A DNA stretch of 64,000 nt from Volvox africanus. Taxonomy: Eukaryota > Chlorophyta > Chlorophyceae > Chlamydomonadales > Volvocaceae. Location: NCBI GenBank assembly GCA_030268105.1, contig BSDZ01000004.1, positions 2,467,001 to 2,531,000 of the forward strand, given 5' to 3'. A program made the position numbers and the translations under genes. The notes beneath the pieces are model-generated. The model saw only the letters and a program-made list of their open reading frames with translations, was not told the origin of the DNA and did not search any database. Below, one piece after another: positions 48,301 through 59,225 of the stretch (its first letter is position 1; the number at the start of each line of letters is the position of its first letter).

Positions 48301-51300
48301 CCCATGCTGTGGTTGCTGCTGTTTACCGCTCGGCGCGCTCATTGTGAACAGGTACAAGCGGCACATTGTTCCACTGCTGAGCTTATCTGTGGACTTCTAC
48401 GTGCGCATCTTCGTGCGCGTGCACACCGCTCCCAATGAGGTCAAGGAGTCGCCCTCACGGCTGGCGTACCTTTGGCAAAGCTCTGGTTGCGATTCGTTCT
48501 GGCTGCAGGTGCGTGAAGCCAGACGGCTTGATGACCTGTGGCTGAGGGCCGGGGCGTACAGAGGAACAGAAGGAGCCTCTCGTCGGAAGCAAAGCTGCAC
48601 CGCATTGCCGCATCATCCTAGCCATGTTTCAGGAACGTCCAAAAAACGGCCGCCGTGCGGTTTGCGGCATCCACATCCACAGCTCAGCTTCTCTCTATTT
48701 ACAGTGTAATATCGGATCCCCATCGGACGGATGCTGTGCAGCCCGTAGGCCAGAAGCGGCAACACAACGGTCAGGGGAAGTTCATGCCAGGCTCTGGCCC
48801 GGCTGTGGAGCCCCGCTGCCCGGACACAGGCTCAGGCTTCATTATGGGAGGTCCCATTTGGTCAGCACCCATTCATGACGTCGGTTTCATTCAAGGTATG
48901 ACGACTGGAAGGCCACGGGGGCGGCGAATTCTTAAGGGGCTCGGCTCGTGGGGCTCGAGGGGCTCGGGGATTTTGGGTGCTGCCTCCGTTAGGACGTGAA
49001 ACCTCTTTCTTGATAGGATGGTGAGATCCTGTTGGCCCATCATTTATCCGAACCGGGCTTTTGGGGGGTGTCTAGTTCGGATATCCCCCTCCTCCGTTTG
49101 GGGCAAAGGGCTGTAAGGGCGTGTCCCGCCTCCCTCGGTCCTGCAGAGCTGCTGACGGAGATGCAGGCGGGTGGCACCCAGAAGTACGCACAGGTATGGC
49201 TCGGGGAAGGTCGGGAAAGAATACTGCTGCAACCAGGGTTGTCTGGGTCCCGCTCTGCGCGGATTCGTTGTCTCGAGGACGTGGCTGCCTGGTTGGAGCC
49301 GGGGCTGTCCCTGCACCATATAGGTAGGGAAGGGTAGTTGGAGCATCCTTACCAGCGGATTATTTAAATTTGTAAACCGTTGGGAGCTTTCTTGCCAGTG
49401 AATTGTTTAAATTTGTAAACGGGATTCTGCGTGCTGTTTTTGCGTTTGAAGCTGTATATTACTTCCCGGGTTCGCTGTATGTGCTCATGCCTGGAGAGGT
49501 CCGTCAGGTGTGCTGGTGTGTCTGCGGGTGCACCGAGGGAGGGCAGCAGGGTCACGGTGTAGCCAACTGCATTGCGCCATGTTGGGCAGACACACGCAGA
49601 AGACTCAATACCAGAAGATGCTCATTCCCGAGTAGTTTGCTGAACCACAGGCTGTCAAAATCCGGGGCTACTTGCTGAGTGCGTCTCAAGAGCTTCCTGA
49701 CGCACCTCTTTACTACAACCTCCATGACATCAACAAGACGGTACGACATCAGGTTTTCGTCCAGAAACCGGATTTTGCACAGGCTAGCCAAATGGAATAA
49801 TGTGAGGTAAACGTGATCGTCTTGCCAGCTGTCACTCCGGAGAGACACATCCGCACGACATTTCAGAAAGCAATTTACCTAATAACATAAAACGGGCTTT
49901 CGTACTCCACTCCCAAGTATGGGATGGGGTGCGGCGTCGTTTCCAAATGGACACATTCTTCCAACTGAGATACGTACAGACATACGCATTCCACGATGAT
50001 GTCCTTGATGTTGTCGCGTCCCTTCGCTCCGTCTCTCTTCGTTGCGGCCCCCTAATGCCAACCCCCCCTGGTTCCGCATGAAGCCTGAAGGCCCCAACAA
50101 TCTAGGTCGTACAGGTCCTTGATTTCTGCCCTCCGGTGCCCGCCTCTGCCCCCGGCCGTTGGGCTGGGCTGCAGGTCCGCTGCACGGCACCCAAGGCGGA
50201 CCAATTCCGTTCAGCGATAGTCCACGCCGGATACCGGTGAGTGAGTGCTTCATGGGAATCGGTAATTACTGAGTGACCTGGGGACCTGGGGATTTGGGCA
50301 CCGAGGCAAATCCGCTGCAGCTGTGTAGAGGAATGAATCTTGAACGACTATGAGCACAGCTCCATGGGAAATGCCTTTCCCGAAAGTCCGCTTCCTAACC
50401 AATGCTGCCTGCACTGGGTTCCTTACTGTGCCGCTGCTTGCCTCTGTTGCGGCTACTGCTGTTTATGCCGGCAGGGTATCCGGCAGCCACGCGTGCCCAC
50501 TGGCTCTGAAGACAGATGCGCCGCCGTCCGTCGTGTGGGATATCGTGCGCTGTTGGGTGAAGCGACAGGGCGCGTCTGCGATTGCAATCAGGGACCCAGA
50601 GTCCTATTCTGCCAAGCTGCTCGCCAAGGAGGTGGGTGGCTAGGTGACCGAAACCCAGGGCGTGCCGGGACGGGGGGTCGAAGGGAGATTCTGCAGTGGG
50701 ACCTGAGTTGGGGCCTCCGCGCGGCCTGCCTCCCTTGCCAGCGCCTCACCGAGTACCTTCCAATTTCAGGATCCCCATGCATTCACTGCCAGCCTGCGAT
50801 GCTGGGACCTGAGGTACCTGTGCAGAACTCCTCCGGCACTTCCCTGGCAGCAATGACTCCTCACTATGTTGTCGGTGTCATGAAGACGGTGGTGGTGCTG
50901 GCGTGGCGAAGATATACGAGCTTTAATTTACCCTTGCCGCTCGTCTGTGCATTCTTATGTATGCGACCTACAGCCCGCCATTGAGGCGAACTTCATGGTG
51001 GTGGCCAAGGCCATGCTGCGGAAAAAGGATGACAAGACACCGCGTTTCGTACACAACCCGGCGTATTGGGGGCCCAAGGCTCGGCACGGCAGGTGGGACA
51101 GTGCCTGTCATCGCTCACCATTCACAATCGCGCACCTGCCTGAGGCCGAGTTTGATGACCTGTGATGCGAATCGCATTCAATGCTTCTGACTCTTACTAG
51201 TTCAGTTGTAATGATAATTTGGTTGCAGACTGATGCAAACGTGACCCGTTTTGTCTGTGCGCGTGAACATACCGATGCATCCAGATGCTAACGTCCATCA

Positions 51301-51642
51301 TATTGCACCCTATGCAGACCCGACCAGACCCGCCCGCAAGAGCAGCAGGGGCCACAGGGTGGAGGAGACGCCGCTACCGTGCATGATGCAGGTGGTAAAA
51401 GAGCTGGGCGTGGCAACAGGGGTGGCGGACGCGGCGGCCACGGTGGCGACAACGGGGATGGGGACGCTGCAGCGGCACCCAAAGGAGAAGAGGCGCCAGT
51501 TGTGGAGATGGCGGAGGCAGAGGCGGAGGCAGTGATGGTGGAAGAAACGGGGCAAGAGCAGCCAGCTGAGGACGGCGGCCAGAAGCGGCCGGCGGAGGTA
51601 ACTGTGGATGAGCCGGACGCCAAGCAGCAGAGAGCAGAATAG
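45319..51642 (+). CDS. TRM1: tRNA (guanine26-N2)-dimethyltransferase TRM1, 14 exons, 616 aa
   Basis: Exons 45319-45483, 45729-45815, 45952-46047, 46588-46740, 47170-47303, 47791-47895, 48352-48508, 48742-48895, 49147-49193, 49651-49740, 50175-50236, 50475-50631, 50974-51092 and 51318-51642 (TAG) sum to 617 codons. The enzyme makes m2,2G26 with S-adenosylmethionine. Seen motifs: [29 protein letters not shown] (SAM motif I, residues 101-116), [13 protein letters not shown] (catalytic motif, near 173), [94 protein letters not shown] and [16 protein letters not shown]. The last exon adds an RGG-rich then acidic tail ending [11 protein letters not shown] 45319 follows an in-frame TAA, and no clear targeting peptide is present. 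Confidence 0.95.
47581..47675 (+). repeat. 33-bp minisatellite in a TRM1 intron
   Basis: Two full 33-bp units (47581-47613 and 47614-47646, beginning CTCGTCATATTCACATATAT) are followed by a degenerate third. They lie in the intron between TRM1 exons five and six. Confidence 0.9.
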
Positions 51643-52465
51643 CGTTCATAGCGTTCAGTAGAACAGAGCTGGCTAGAGTTCGCTGCAACTTGCTTGCGAC
51701 AGTTTTTAGCTTACTGGGGACGTGCGTGGGCGTGAACGCCCCGGGTCAAGGAACTGTAGATCGTCAAAGCGAAGCTCTCAAGGAGCGCGGCTTCCGGCGG
51801 CTAAGGCCAAAAAAAAGATGAATCCCTTGAGCAGACCGGAGAAGTCTGGTTCCCGGGTTTAAAGATGGACTAGAGATGCACTCTCGGCTCGCCATGTATC
51901 TTTGCACGGCGGGTTGCATACCTACAAACGGTTTCTTTAACCCATCAACATCAGGGGTGATCCATGATTCCCACTTCACACGTCACGTTGGCTCGTGCAT
52001 TAGAACGTGAATCCAGAGCAGTTACCAAGGCCCCTTGGGTACCTCCGGCTGCCAAACTGTTGAGATGTGTGTGTTATGTGTGTGTTATGTCCATGCAGTC
52101 GCTACACCACCTCTTCCGGGGGCCGTACTGACCAATGAAACATACACATACACGCACCTCTGTCATCACCCCAATCCCATTTCTGCTCCAACCTCTTACA
52201 GCAATCTGTGACATTGCGACCCAAGTGTCTGTCGGTGAGCTGCCTGTCCGCAAGATGCTCATATGCGGCAGGATTTGCCCTTTGATCCGCTGATCAGGAG
52301 GGAAACCTCCGCAGCGACCTCTTCCTCGATTCCTTCTCAATGAACTCATATTGAGCTCCGTCTGCGCATCAATTCCACTGGCTTCACTGTCTTCCTGCAT
52401 AGAACTGCAATGATACCCTATGATATACGCGCACGGGGGCCAGTAAGTTAACAAACTGGTTTGCT

Positions 52466-53230
52466 TCATAGACTCACTAGCAGTCCCAGCAGACCGTGCA
52501 CAAACTGTACGTATTCCCCCACACCCAGCTTCGACTCGCCGTATAGCCTGTCCACAAAAACAATCGGCACCTCCACAATTTGGAACCCCCTGTATTGTGC
52601 CCGTATGATGACTTCCATCTGGAATGCGTAGCCTCGCGACGTGGTGTATGCCAGAAGTTCCGCCAGGGCCTGTCGGCGGTAGAGGCGAAACGCACCGGTC
52701 AGGTCTGATGTTTGCGCGCCCAGTAGGAAAGAAGCCAGCAAATTTGCACCGCGGCTCGTAATCTTGCGGGTCAGGTTCCACCCAGCCACACCGCCGCCCA
52801 GACGGTATCGAGTGCCCGATACAATGTCCGCATTAACAGCACGCTGTGCTGCGATGAATGCAGGCAGATGCTTAGGGTGGTGGGAGAGGTCAGCATCCAT
52901 GAGAACGATGAAGTGGCCGGAGGAAGAAGCAAGGCCAGCAGCGTAGGCAGAGCCGAGGCCGAGTTTGCCGGGCCGGCGGACTAGCCGCACGCGGGCGGTA
53001 CCATATACGAGCTGCAGCTGAGCGATGGCATCGGCGGTGCCGTCCGGACTGCTGTCGTCAACAAAAACAATTTCAAATGATACCAGTTCTGAGAGGTACT
53101 TATGGAGGAGCCATACAAGGACGGCAACGTTTTCACGCTCGTTGAAGGTAGGTACGATGACCGAGTACTCGGGTTGGGCCGAGGGATGTCCAGCCGCCGT
53201 CCTAGTTACAGTCGTGATATTCGTTTTCAT
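52466..53230 (-). CDS. DPM1: Dolichol-phosphate mannosyltransferase catalytic subunit, intronless, 254 aa
   Basis: Single uninterrupted frame from ATG 53230. The GT2 fold is clear: YSVIVPTFNERENVAVLVWL, IVFVDDSSPDGTADAI, VRRPGKLGLGSAYAAGL, the DxD metal motif VLMDADLSHHPKHLP, VSGTRYRLGGGVAGW, RKITSRGANLLASFLLG, SDLTGAFRLYRR, GYAFQMEVI, VPIVFVDRLYGESKLG. It transfers mannose from GDP-mannose to dolichyl phosphate on the ER membrane for N-glycosylation and GPI anchors. There is no C-terminal membrane span, as in the animal-type subunit that needs DPM2/DPM3 partners. Neighbouring genes have 5 to 14 exons, so the lack of introns is unusual. The gene converges with TRM1. Confidence 0.93.
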   Translation of the reverse strand: MKTNITTVTRTAAGHPSAQPEYSVIVPTFNERENVAVLVWLLHKYLSELVSFEIVFVDDSSPDGTADAIAQLQLVYGTARVRLVRRPGKLGLGSAYAAGLASSSGHFIVLMDADLSHHPKHLPAFIAAQRAVNADIVSGTRYRLGGGVAGWNLTRKITSRGANLLASFLLGAQTSDLTGAFRLYRRQALAELLAYTTSRGYAFQMEVIIRAQYRGFQIVEVPIVFVDRLYGESKLGVGEYVQFVHGLLGLLVSL

Positions 53231-54883
53231 ATTCCAAACTTATTTTATTGAGTGCTCCTATGCCCTCGGTTGAAGTAATCCAACAGCTTTCTGCTCTGGC
53301 TTTCTTCGAGGTTGTGCGCTTAACGCTCCGAGGAAAAACAAACTGCTCATGAATATATAGGCGAAGTAAATCACAGAACGCCCAGGTAAGATCCTAGCTA
53401 GGAGCGATGGAGCACGATGTTTCTCCCGTCGAACGTCACGGTTACCGTGACATAGGGGCCTTTTTCGGATATCGGCAGTTCTAAGGGTTGATAACTCGGC
53501 AACTCCTGCGTTCGGAAGTGCTGCTGGAACAAAACAGTAACCGGCTACCAGTTAAATGGAAATCAGGACGTCAAATCGTGAGTAGTCTCGGAGCGTGCAT
53601 CGTACTGCATGAATAATACCACGGCGGCATTTCTCCTAAAACCAGCCGTTGTAAAATTATGTTATTGATATTCATTTCAAATCATCAGGCTTAAATGGCT
53701 TACTCCAACTGCTTTTTAGCCTCACGTGCGCAACACAGGTAGGCCAAACCGGGGTAATATCGACTTAGAGCTCCCTGCTTAGAAGGATTTCGCCTACAAT
53801 TTTATTCAATATGTTTCGTGGACATGCAGACGGCTGGGCCAGTGGCGCGTGGCAAGCAGCCCCTGCAGGATATCGGTTTGCCATCCTGGATTAAGACGTT
53901 ATCTGACATTCCAGGGTAAAATGCGGTTCTTGGAGACGATCATCCTGGTTTGGCCAGACAATGGTTTCGTCAATGCAGTGAGGGCTCACTCGATAGTGTC
54001 TCCGATACAAAGTTGGCAACTAGGCGAAATATGGTGGCATTGCATAAGCTTAGCTTACTATCCGAAGTCGGGGTTCGCTGTACTATAAGTATTCCTGTCA
54101 GGCCCTGACAAGAGCCAGGAGCCCGGTAGCCCGGCATTTCTCTGGCCCCGTCAACAACAAATGTGCAGACCGGTGCACAGCATTCACACTGAGCAGGCCA
54201 GGTGGTCACCACTTACTTGTCTTGCACACAGCCAAGCATTCCCTCACACATGCCGTGCTGCACGAATTGGATTCCTTCAGATTGCCTTGGAACGTCTGCT
54301 TCCCCCTCTTCCCACAGTTCGGGCTGCAGCGTCGCCCCCAGCGGCCGCGGATGATGGTAAGAAATTTCGTAGGGGGAAGGATAGTAGGCACACCAAATCT
54401 TAAGAGGGGAAAGGACAGCAGCAGTCCTCCATCCTTGCGCTGTCCAAGGCCAGGTTTTATATTTGAGCAGCTCCTTTCGTCCACGCTGAATCCGGGTAGC
54501 AGCATGTAGAATTCCGTGGTGACATTCTAAACATCATGGCCTCAGGGGTCACTGGCACTTGGGTCTGGGTGCCAAGCCATACTATCCACGGTTTCATAAC
54601 TCACTGAACTCAGCTTACTTCGGGCTTCTGATCTCGCTGAGCACTGGTGAAATTTGTTCCAACCGGTCAGGCTATCCAGACCCAAGTATGCTAGTGCTAG
54701 TGCCAGTGCTAGTGCTTCTGACCTGCACCCCAGTTCTCGTCGCACACCCCTGCCGCACTGCACTTGGCGCCCTCCACCGAGCATCTGGACACAAAGCGCT
54801 CCCGCTTTCTCTCACTAAATGCAACCGAGGTGTTCATTCAGCTGACATCTGCCTGTGAACATAATGTTGCTTCCTCTGGCACA
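53231..54883. promoter_or_regulatory. Region between divergent DPM1 and SEX4-like genes
   Basis: About 1.65 kb with no supported gene. It should hold both promoters and perhaps a 5' exon of the phosphoglucan phosphatase. Frames at 53849-54088 and 54161-54403 have no family content. No TATA-like or repeated motif stands out. Confidence 0.35.
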
Positions 54884-57800
54884 ATGTGCGCTGCAACGAT
54901 TACTACAGCAGCTTCCGTTGCGAGTAAAAGCATCATCACCATCCCCAGCAGCACCAGTGCCGTAGCAGCTGTCACCGGGGATACGGGCATGGCCCGCGGA
55001 GAAGCCGTGGACTCCGAGACTGACGTCAGCGCCGCTACGGCAGCTGAAAGTGGGGCTTCCAATCCGGAGGCCAAGAGCGAGGAGTACAGCGAGGACATGC
55101 AGAAGAAGATGGGTACCACTCTCACGTACCATCACGAGCTAGGCATTAATTACAACCGCATCCTGCCTGACCTGATCGTGGGCAGCTGCTTGCAGGTACT
55201 GGGGGCCAAAGGGCCCAGGGATAGGGCGTCAGGGCGGGTACCCGCCGCGTTGCAACAAAGATCTCACCTGGGCTGTAGGAGATGCGGAGAGAGTACACTG
55301 GCTATGTGTTCCTTTTAATTTCGTGCTGTAGGAGTGGCCCCGTCCTACAGTGTCTCTACAGCGTAGGAGTGGCCCCGTCCTACAGGGTCTCGGGAGTCTC
55401 AGGGATTGAACACATGTCCTTTAAGTTCACATGCTTTCTGGAGCTGGCCTGCCCGAATCTGTGTGATGACTCCACTCTGCCTCTTCATGCTGCGATTCAC
55501 GCGATGCCGCTGTGCAGACTCCAGCGGATGTGGACCTGCTGGCGGAGAAGGAGAACGTGCGGACCATATTCTGCCTGCAGGAAGATCCCGATATGGCCTA
55601 CTTCAACCTTGACATTCAACCAATACAGGCGAGTAGCTTGCGGCCTCCGACTGTTCTCGGGCATGAAACTTTGTTTATTGGGGGGCTTAAATTTTATTGC
55701 TCGAATTTTATTGTCCAACCGCGGACCGAATAAAAGCAGGCTTGCATTTTTGTAACAGGTTTCGTGCTTTCCCTCCTAGTACACTTCACAGTTGTGTGCC
55801 GCAACCCCCACAACACGGCTGACGGACAGTGAGGCGCCTCATCAGCCCGCCTCATCACTTCGCGCCTGTCCACACAGGCATCCTGCCGTGAGATGAAACG
55901 TTCAGTCGCCCCCGTTGGACACAGGCACACTGCAAGGAGCGTGGCGACATCAAGCACGTGCGCTTCCCCATCCGTGATTTCGACCCCTTCGACCTGCGTC
56001 GGAAACTGCCCAAGGTGCGATATCAGTGCGCTATCGGGCACGTGAGAAGCTCCGTAACATGGCCAATCAGCCATTGGGATGACGCAGAGCGGGGCAGTCC
56101 CGATGATGGAGGAAGCTTTAGCTTTCCCCCAGAGATGTACAGAAGCATGGCTTGACGGTCCAATAACCTCAAAAACAGAAATATCAAATGTAACTTTGTT
56201 GGGGGCTGTCAGTGCAATACGACCGGGAATGTCCCACGATGCGGGTCGGGAGCTCCGAATCCAGGAGGGAACTGATCATGGGACTAAAGCCACAAAGCGA
56301 AAGCACCGGAATCGGTGCCCGTGGCGTCACTCCTCTCAGCGGGGGCGTGCAGCGGTCATCAGCTGTCTGACCGGAACTCATGACATTGCATGCACCCAGT
56401 ACGGAGTCCATGGCGCGGGCCCACCGCTTCGCGGCCCATGTCTGTCTGCCTGCCAGCATGGCCTGCAAGCCCTAGGACTGTGCTAACTGGTTTCCCGTTG
56501 GCCTTACCATCGAGCCTGTCCATCAACTGGAGGGGGTTTGTGAGGTCGACGATGAGAGAGTTGGCCCGCTCTTGCTCCGCTCCGCTCTTGACACCTCAAC
56601 CAGGCGGTGACCCGGCTGGCGCGCGAACACAACCCCTCCAACGGCACCATCTACATCCACTGTACAGCAGGTACTTGGAGGAGCGTCGGAAGACCTGGTT
56701 TTCAGATATTCCTAGTTTACTGTTGTGCCTTCGATCTTCCAAAAAGGCTGACGCTGTGAGCTTTGCACTGCGGGGCGTGCTGAACCGGCCTCATTGACAC
56801 TGCGGGGAATTCGAAGTTGTTATCCTTTTTTCCATTTCCGAATTTACAAATGACCTGTACAGCGAATGGGAGGCCTGTGACAGCGTTCAGCGTCCATCGG
56901 ACTGACCTAGGAGCCGGTCAGCCTTCAGTTCCTGAACAGTAACCGATTGGGCCGTGCCTTCAAACTGTTTCCTAACCAGGACTGGGTCGAGCGCCTGCCA
57001 CTGCGCTGGCGTACATGTTCTGGCTGCGTGGCTACCAGCTGGATGCCGCGTACGAGCTGCTTCGTGGAAAGCGCATGTGCAGCCCGAGGATCGAGGTGCG
57101 TGACCTGTGTCGACGGAAGTAACTGTCCATTTAAAGTGAAACATGCACTACGACGTAGGAATCGGAAGCGTTGTTGCTGGTGTTGGGGTCCGGGGTGTTG
57201 GGCGAGGCTTCACACGCTGCGTTGCCAGGGAAGAGGATGTGTATGTCTGGGGTAGGTCTGTAGGCTGGGGTTCGTGGACGGGGTTTGTGCGGAGTCCTAC
57301 CATGCCATGAACAGCCTGTGGGCCCTCATACCACCTTTACCTAGGACCCATATTGGCCCCTTCCTTTCTACCCGTGCGGCCCTCCCGAACTTGCTACCAT
57401 TTCATAGTCCCGACAGCTAGACCGGCGCAGTTAACGACGACCTAGCTGTCGCGGCTATGCGTCCATTGTGCAGCGCAGCGCAACGACCCGCACCCATCCT
57501 TCCCTCGATGTGCTCCCGCGCTCAGGCCATCCGATCCGCGACAGTGGACCTACTGATAGGCACCGAGCCGGTCCTGGCTACCATCGGCGTCAGCCGCACC
57601 GGAACAGCCACGGATTTCAAGGTGAGCATGGCCTTCTAAGCTGTTCTGCCCTCTGTCAATGTGGCGCTGCCGCGGCCTTTCGGAACACACGCAGCGGCGT
57701 TGCTGTTGCAGCTGCTTTTGGTCAGTCCACCATCCTGCTGTTGGAACCGCTACCCTGCGGGCTAAGTCGCACCTTCGTGGCCTCTACCCCCGACCACCAG

Positions 57801-59225
57801 ATTGCCGGCCTGGATGTGGGATGGCACCAACAGCTGCCCCTGGAGAGGGAGGAGGGCACCAGCCGCATGGTGCTGCGCCGTCTGCTCCAGCCCGGTGGGC
57901 GTACTTGAATATGGGGTTGGAATACGTACCGAGCTACGCGTCGCTGCTAGTTGCCCACCTTGGCGCCACATCGTCACGACGACGCCATCCCCTACCTGCT
58001 CACCTAGTTAGGGACCGGCCTAGTCGCAGAATAGAACTGGTGAAATCCATGGCACCGGGAGGGACTGTGCAGCAACAGTACTCTCGGGGATGTGCACGAC
58101 GCGCTGGTTCTTAAGAACGGCTTTCGTATCGGGGGCATACACTCGCAGTTAGGCCGCCGCTGAAGGTTAGGTGCCTGAAGGTTAGGGACCCCGATTGGTG
58201 CATTGTTGCTGTCAGCCGGGGGTTTAGGAGGGGGGCCTGCCAGGGAGGCTGACCAACGGTTACCTTGCTCCCGTTTCATGCCCGTCAGGGAGGTACGCCT
58301 ACAAGTTCGTAATCGATGGCAACTGGACTTACAGCGCTGATCGTAAGTACGCTACAGGGGGCGGGGACTCTGGATGTAGAGGACCCACCCCCCAGAGCGG
58401 ACTACCCCTAACTGTGCACATGCAGATTGTGACCCAGCAGCAATAAATGGCCGTGGATGCACTCTTGCTGGCGTGTATGGGTTTCCAGACGCACCAAAGT
58501 GTTCCACTTTGGGCCCTGTGAATCCCTGCATACGGCTGATGCGGTTGCGCGCTAGTCTATAGCGATGGAAAGTTTTACAGGTCGTGGGTGCCGTGGGTAC
58601 AGGTACTACAAGATGTAGAGGTCCCATCCTAAGCCAGAAGTCCTTGTCGGGTTGTGGGGTCCTCACCGAGCCCCTTCGCTGGTGTCTCTTTGCTTCGTGA
58701 TGAATCCGCAGATCCGACGCTGCAGGACGGCAACAACATCAACAACTACATCGAGGTAGATTTCGTTGATGGGCGCTTTTCATTTCGTTGATATGAAAAT
58801 GTTGCACTTCAGCTGTGCGCCAGAGGATGGACCGGATATTCAACACGCAGCACTGCCTTGTGCCGAGTCCTTGCGAACAGTATCCCCGGGACATGTTGTC
58901 TTTCTCTCCTCCTCTTAGCGGGCATCCACATCCGCACACGCGTTCAGATGTACTTTCTAGGTTTTGAGCCTACCGTACGCCACTTACGAGTCTGCTCAAC
59001 ATACACCCCCGCCACACACACCTGCAGGTTATGGGTCGCACGCTCCCTGAGCACCTTGCGCTGGCGCAGGAGCGCTTGCTGACGGCAGGGGGCGACCTGA
59101 CTGTTGAGGAGCGCGATGAGCTACGGGCCTTATTGTGCCCTTGGTCTACACACGGCAGCGACGCCAGCGGAGAGCAGACCTCAGCAATGGCACCGCAGCC
59201 TGAATGGAGTGACAAGCTGCCATAG
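54884..59225 (+). CDS. SEX4: Phosphoglucan phosphatase of the SEX4/DSP4 type (dual-specificity phosphatase plus CBM48), ten exons, 393 aa
   Basis: Exons 54884-55195, 55518-55628, 55925-56014, 56604-56670, 56980-57095, 57526-57621, 57801-57894, 58290-58343, 58712-58755 and 59028-59225 (TAG) sum to 394 codons. The enzyme dephosphorylates starch glucan in the plastid so amylases can act. The conserved start of the mature protein is [20 protein letters not shown], then [47 protein letters not shown]. The active-site loop HCTAGLGRAP (residues 190-199, CxxGxxR intact) is split by an intron. A CBM48-like glycogen-binding part follows ([28 protein letters not shown]), then a C-terminal helix. Residues 1-65 are Thr/Ala/Ser-rich, plausibly a transit peptide. 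The frame stays open upstream of ATG 54884, so a 5' exon is possible. Intron 55629-55924 has a GC donor. Confidence 0.93.
55325..55382 (+). repeat. Two hairpin-forming direct repeats in a SEX4 intron
   Basis: 55325-55349 contains CTGTAGGA and TCCTACAG as an 8-bp perfect inverted repeat around a GTGGCCCCG loop. The core recurs at 55362-55382 (GTAGGA...TCCTAC). The spacing is about 36 bp. Confidence 0.8.

Noticed and set aside
50770..50813. Possible extra TRM1 exon reading [14 protein letters not shown]
   Set aside because: It has splice-like ends, but including it shifts the frame of the next exon. Skipping it gives LLAKE joined to PAIEANF, which matches the family.
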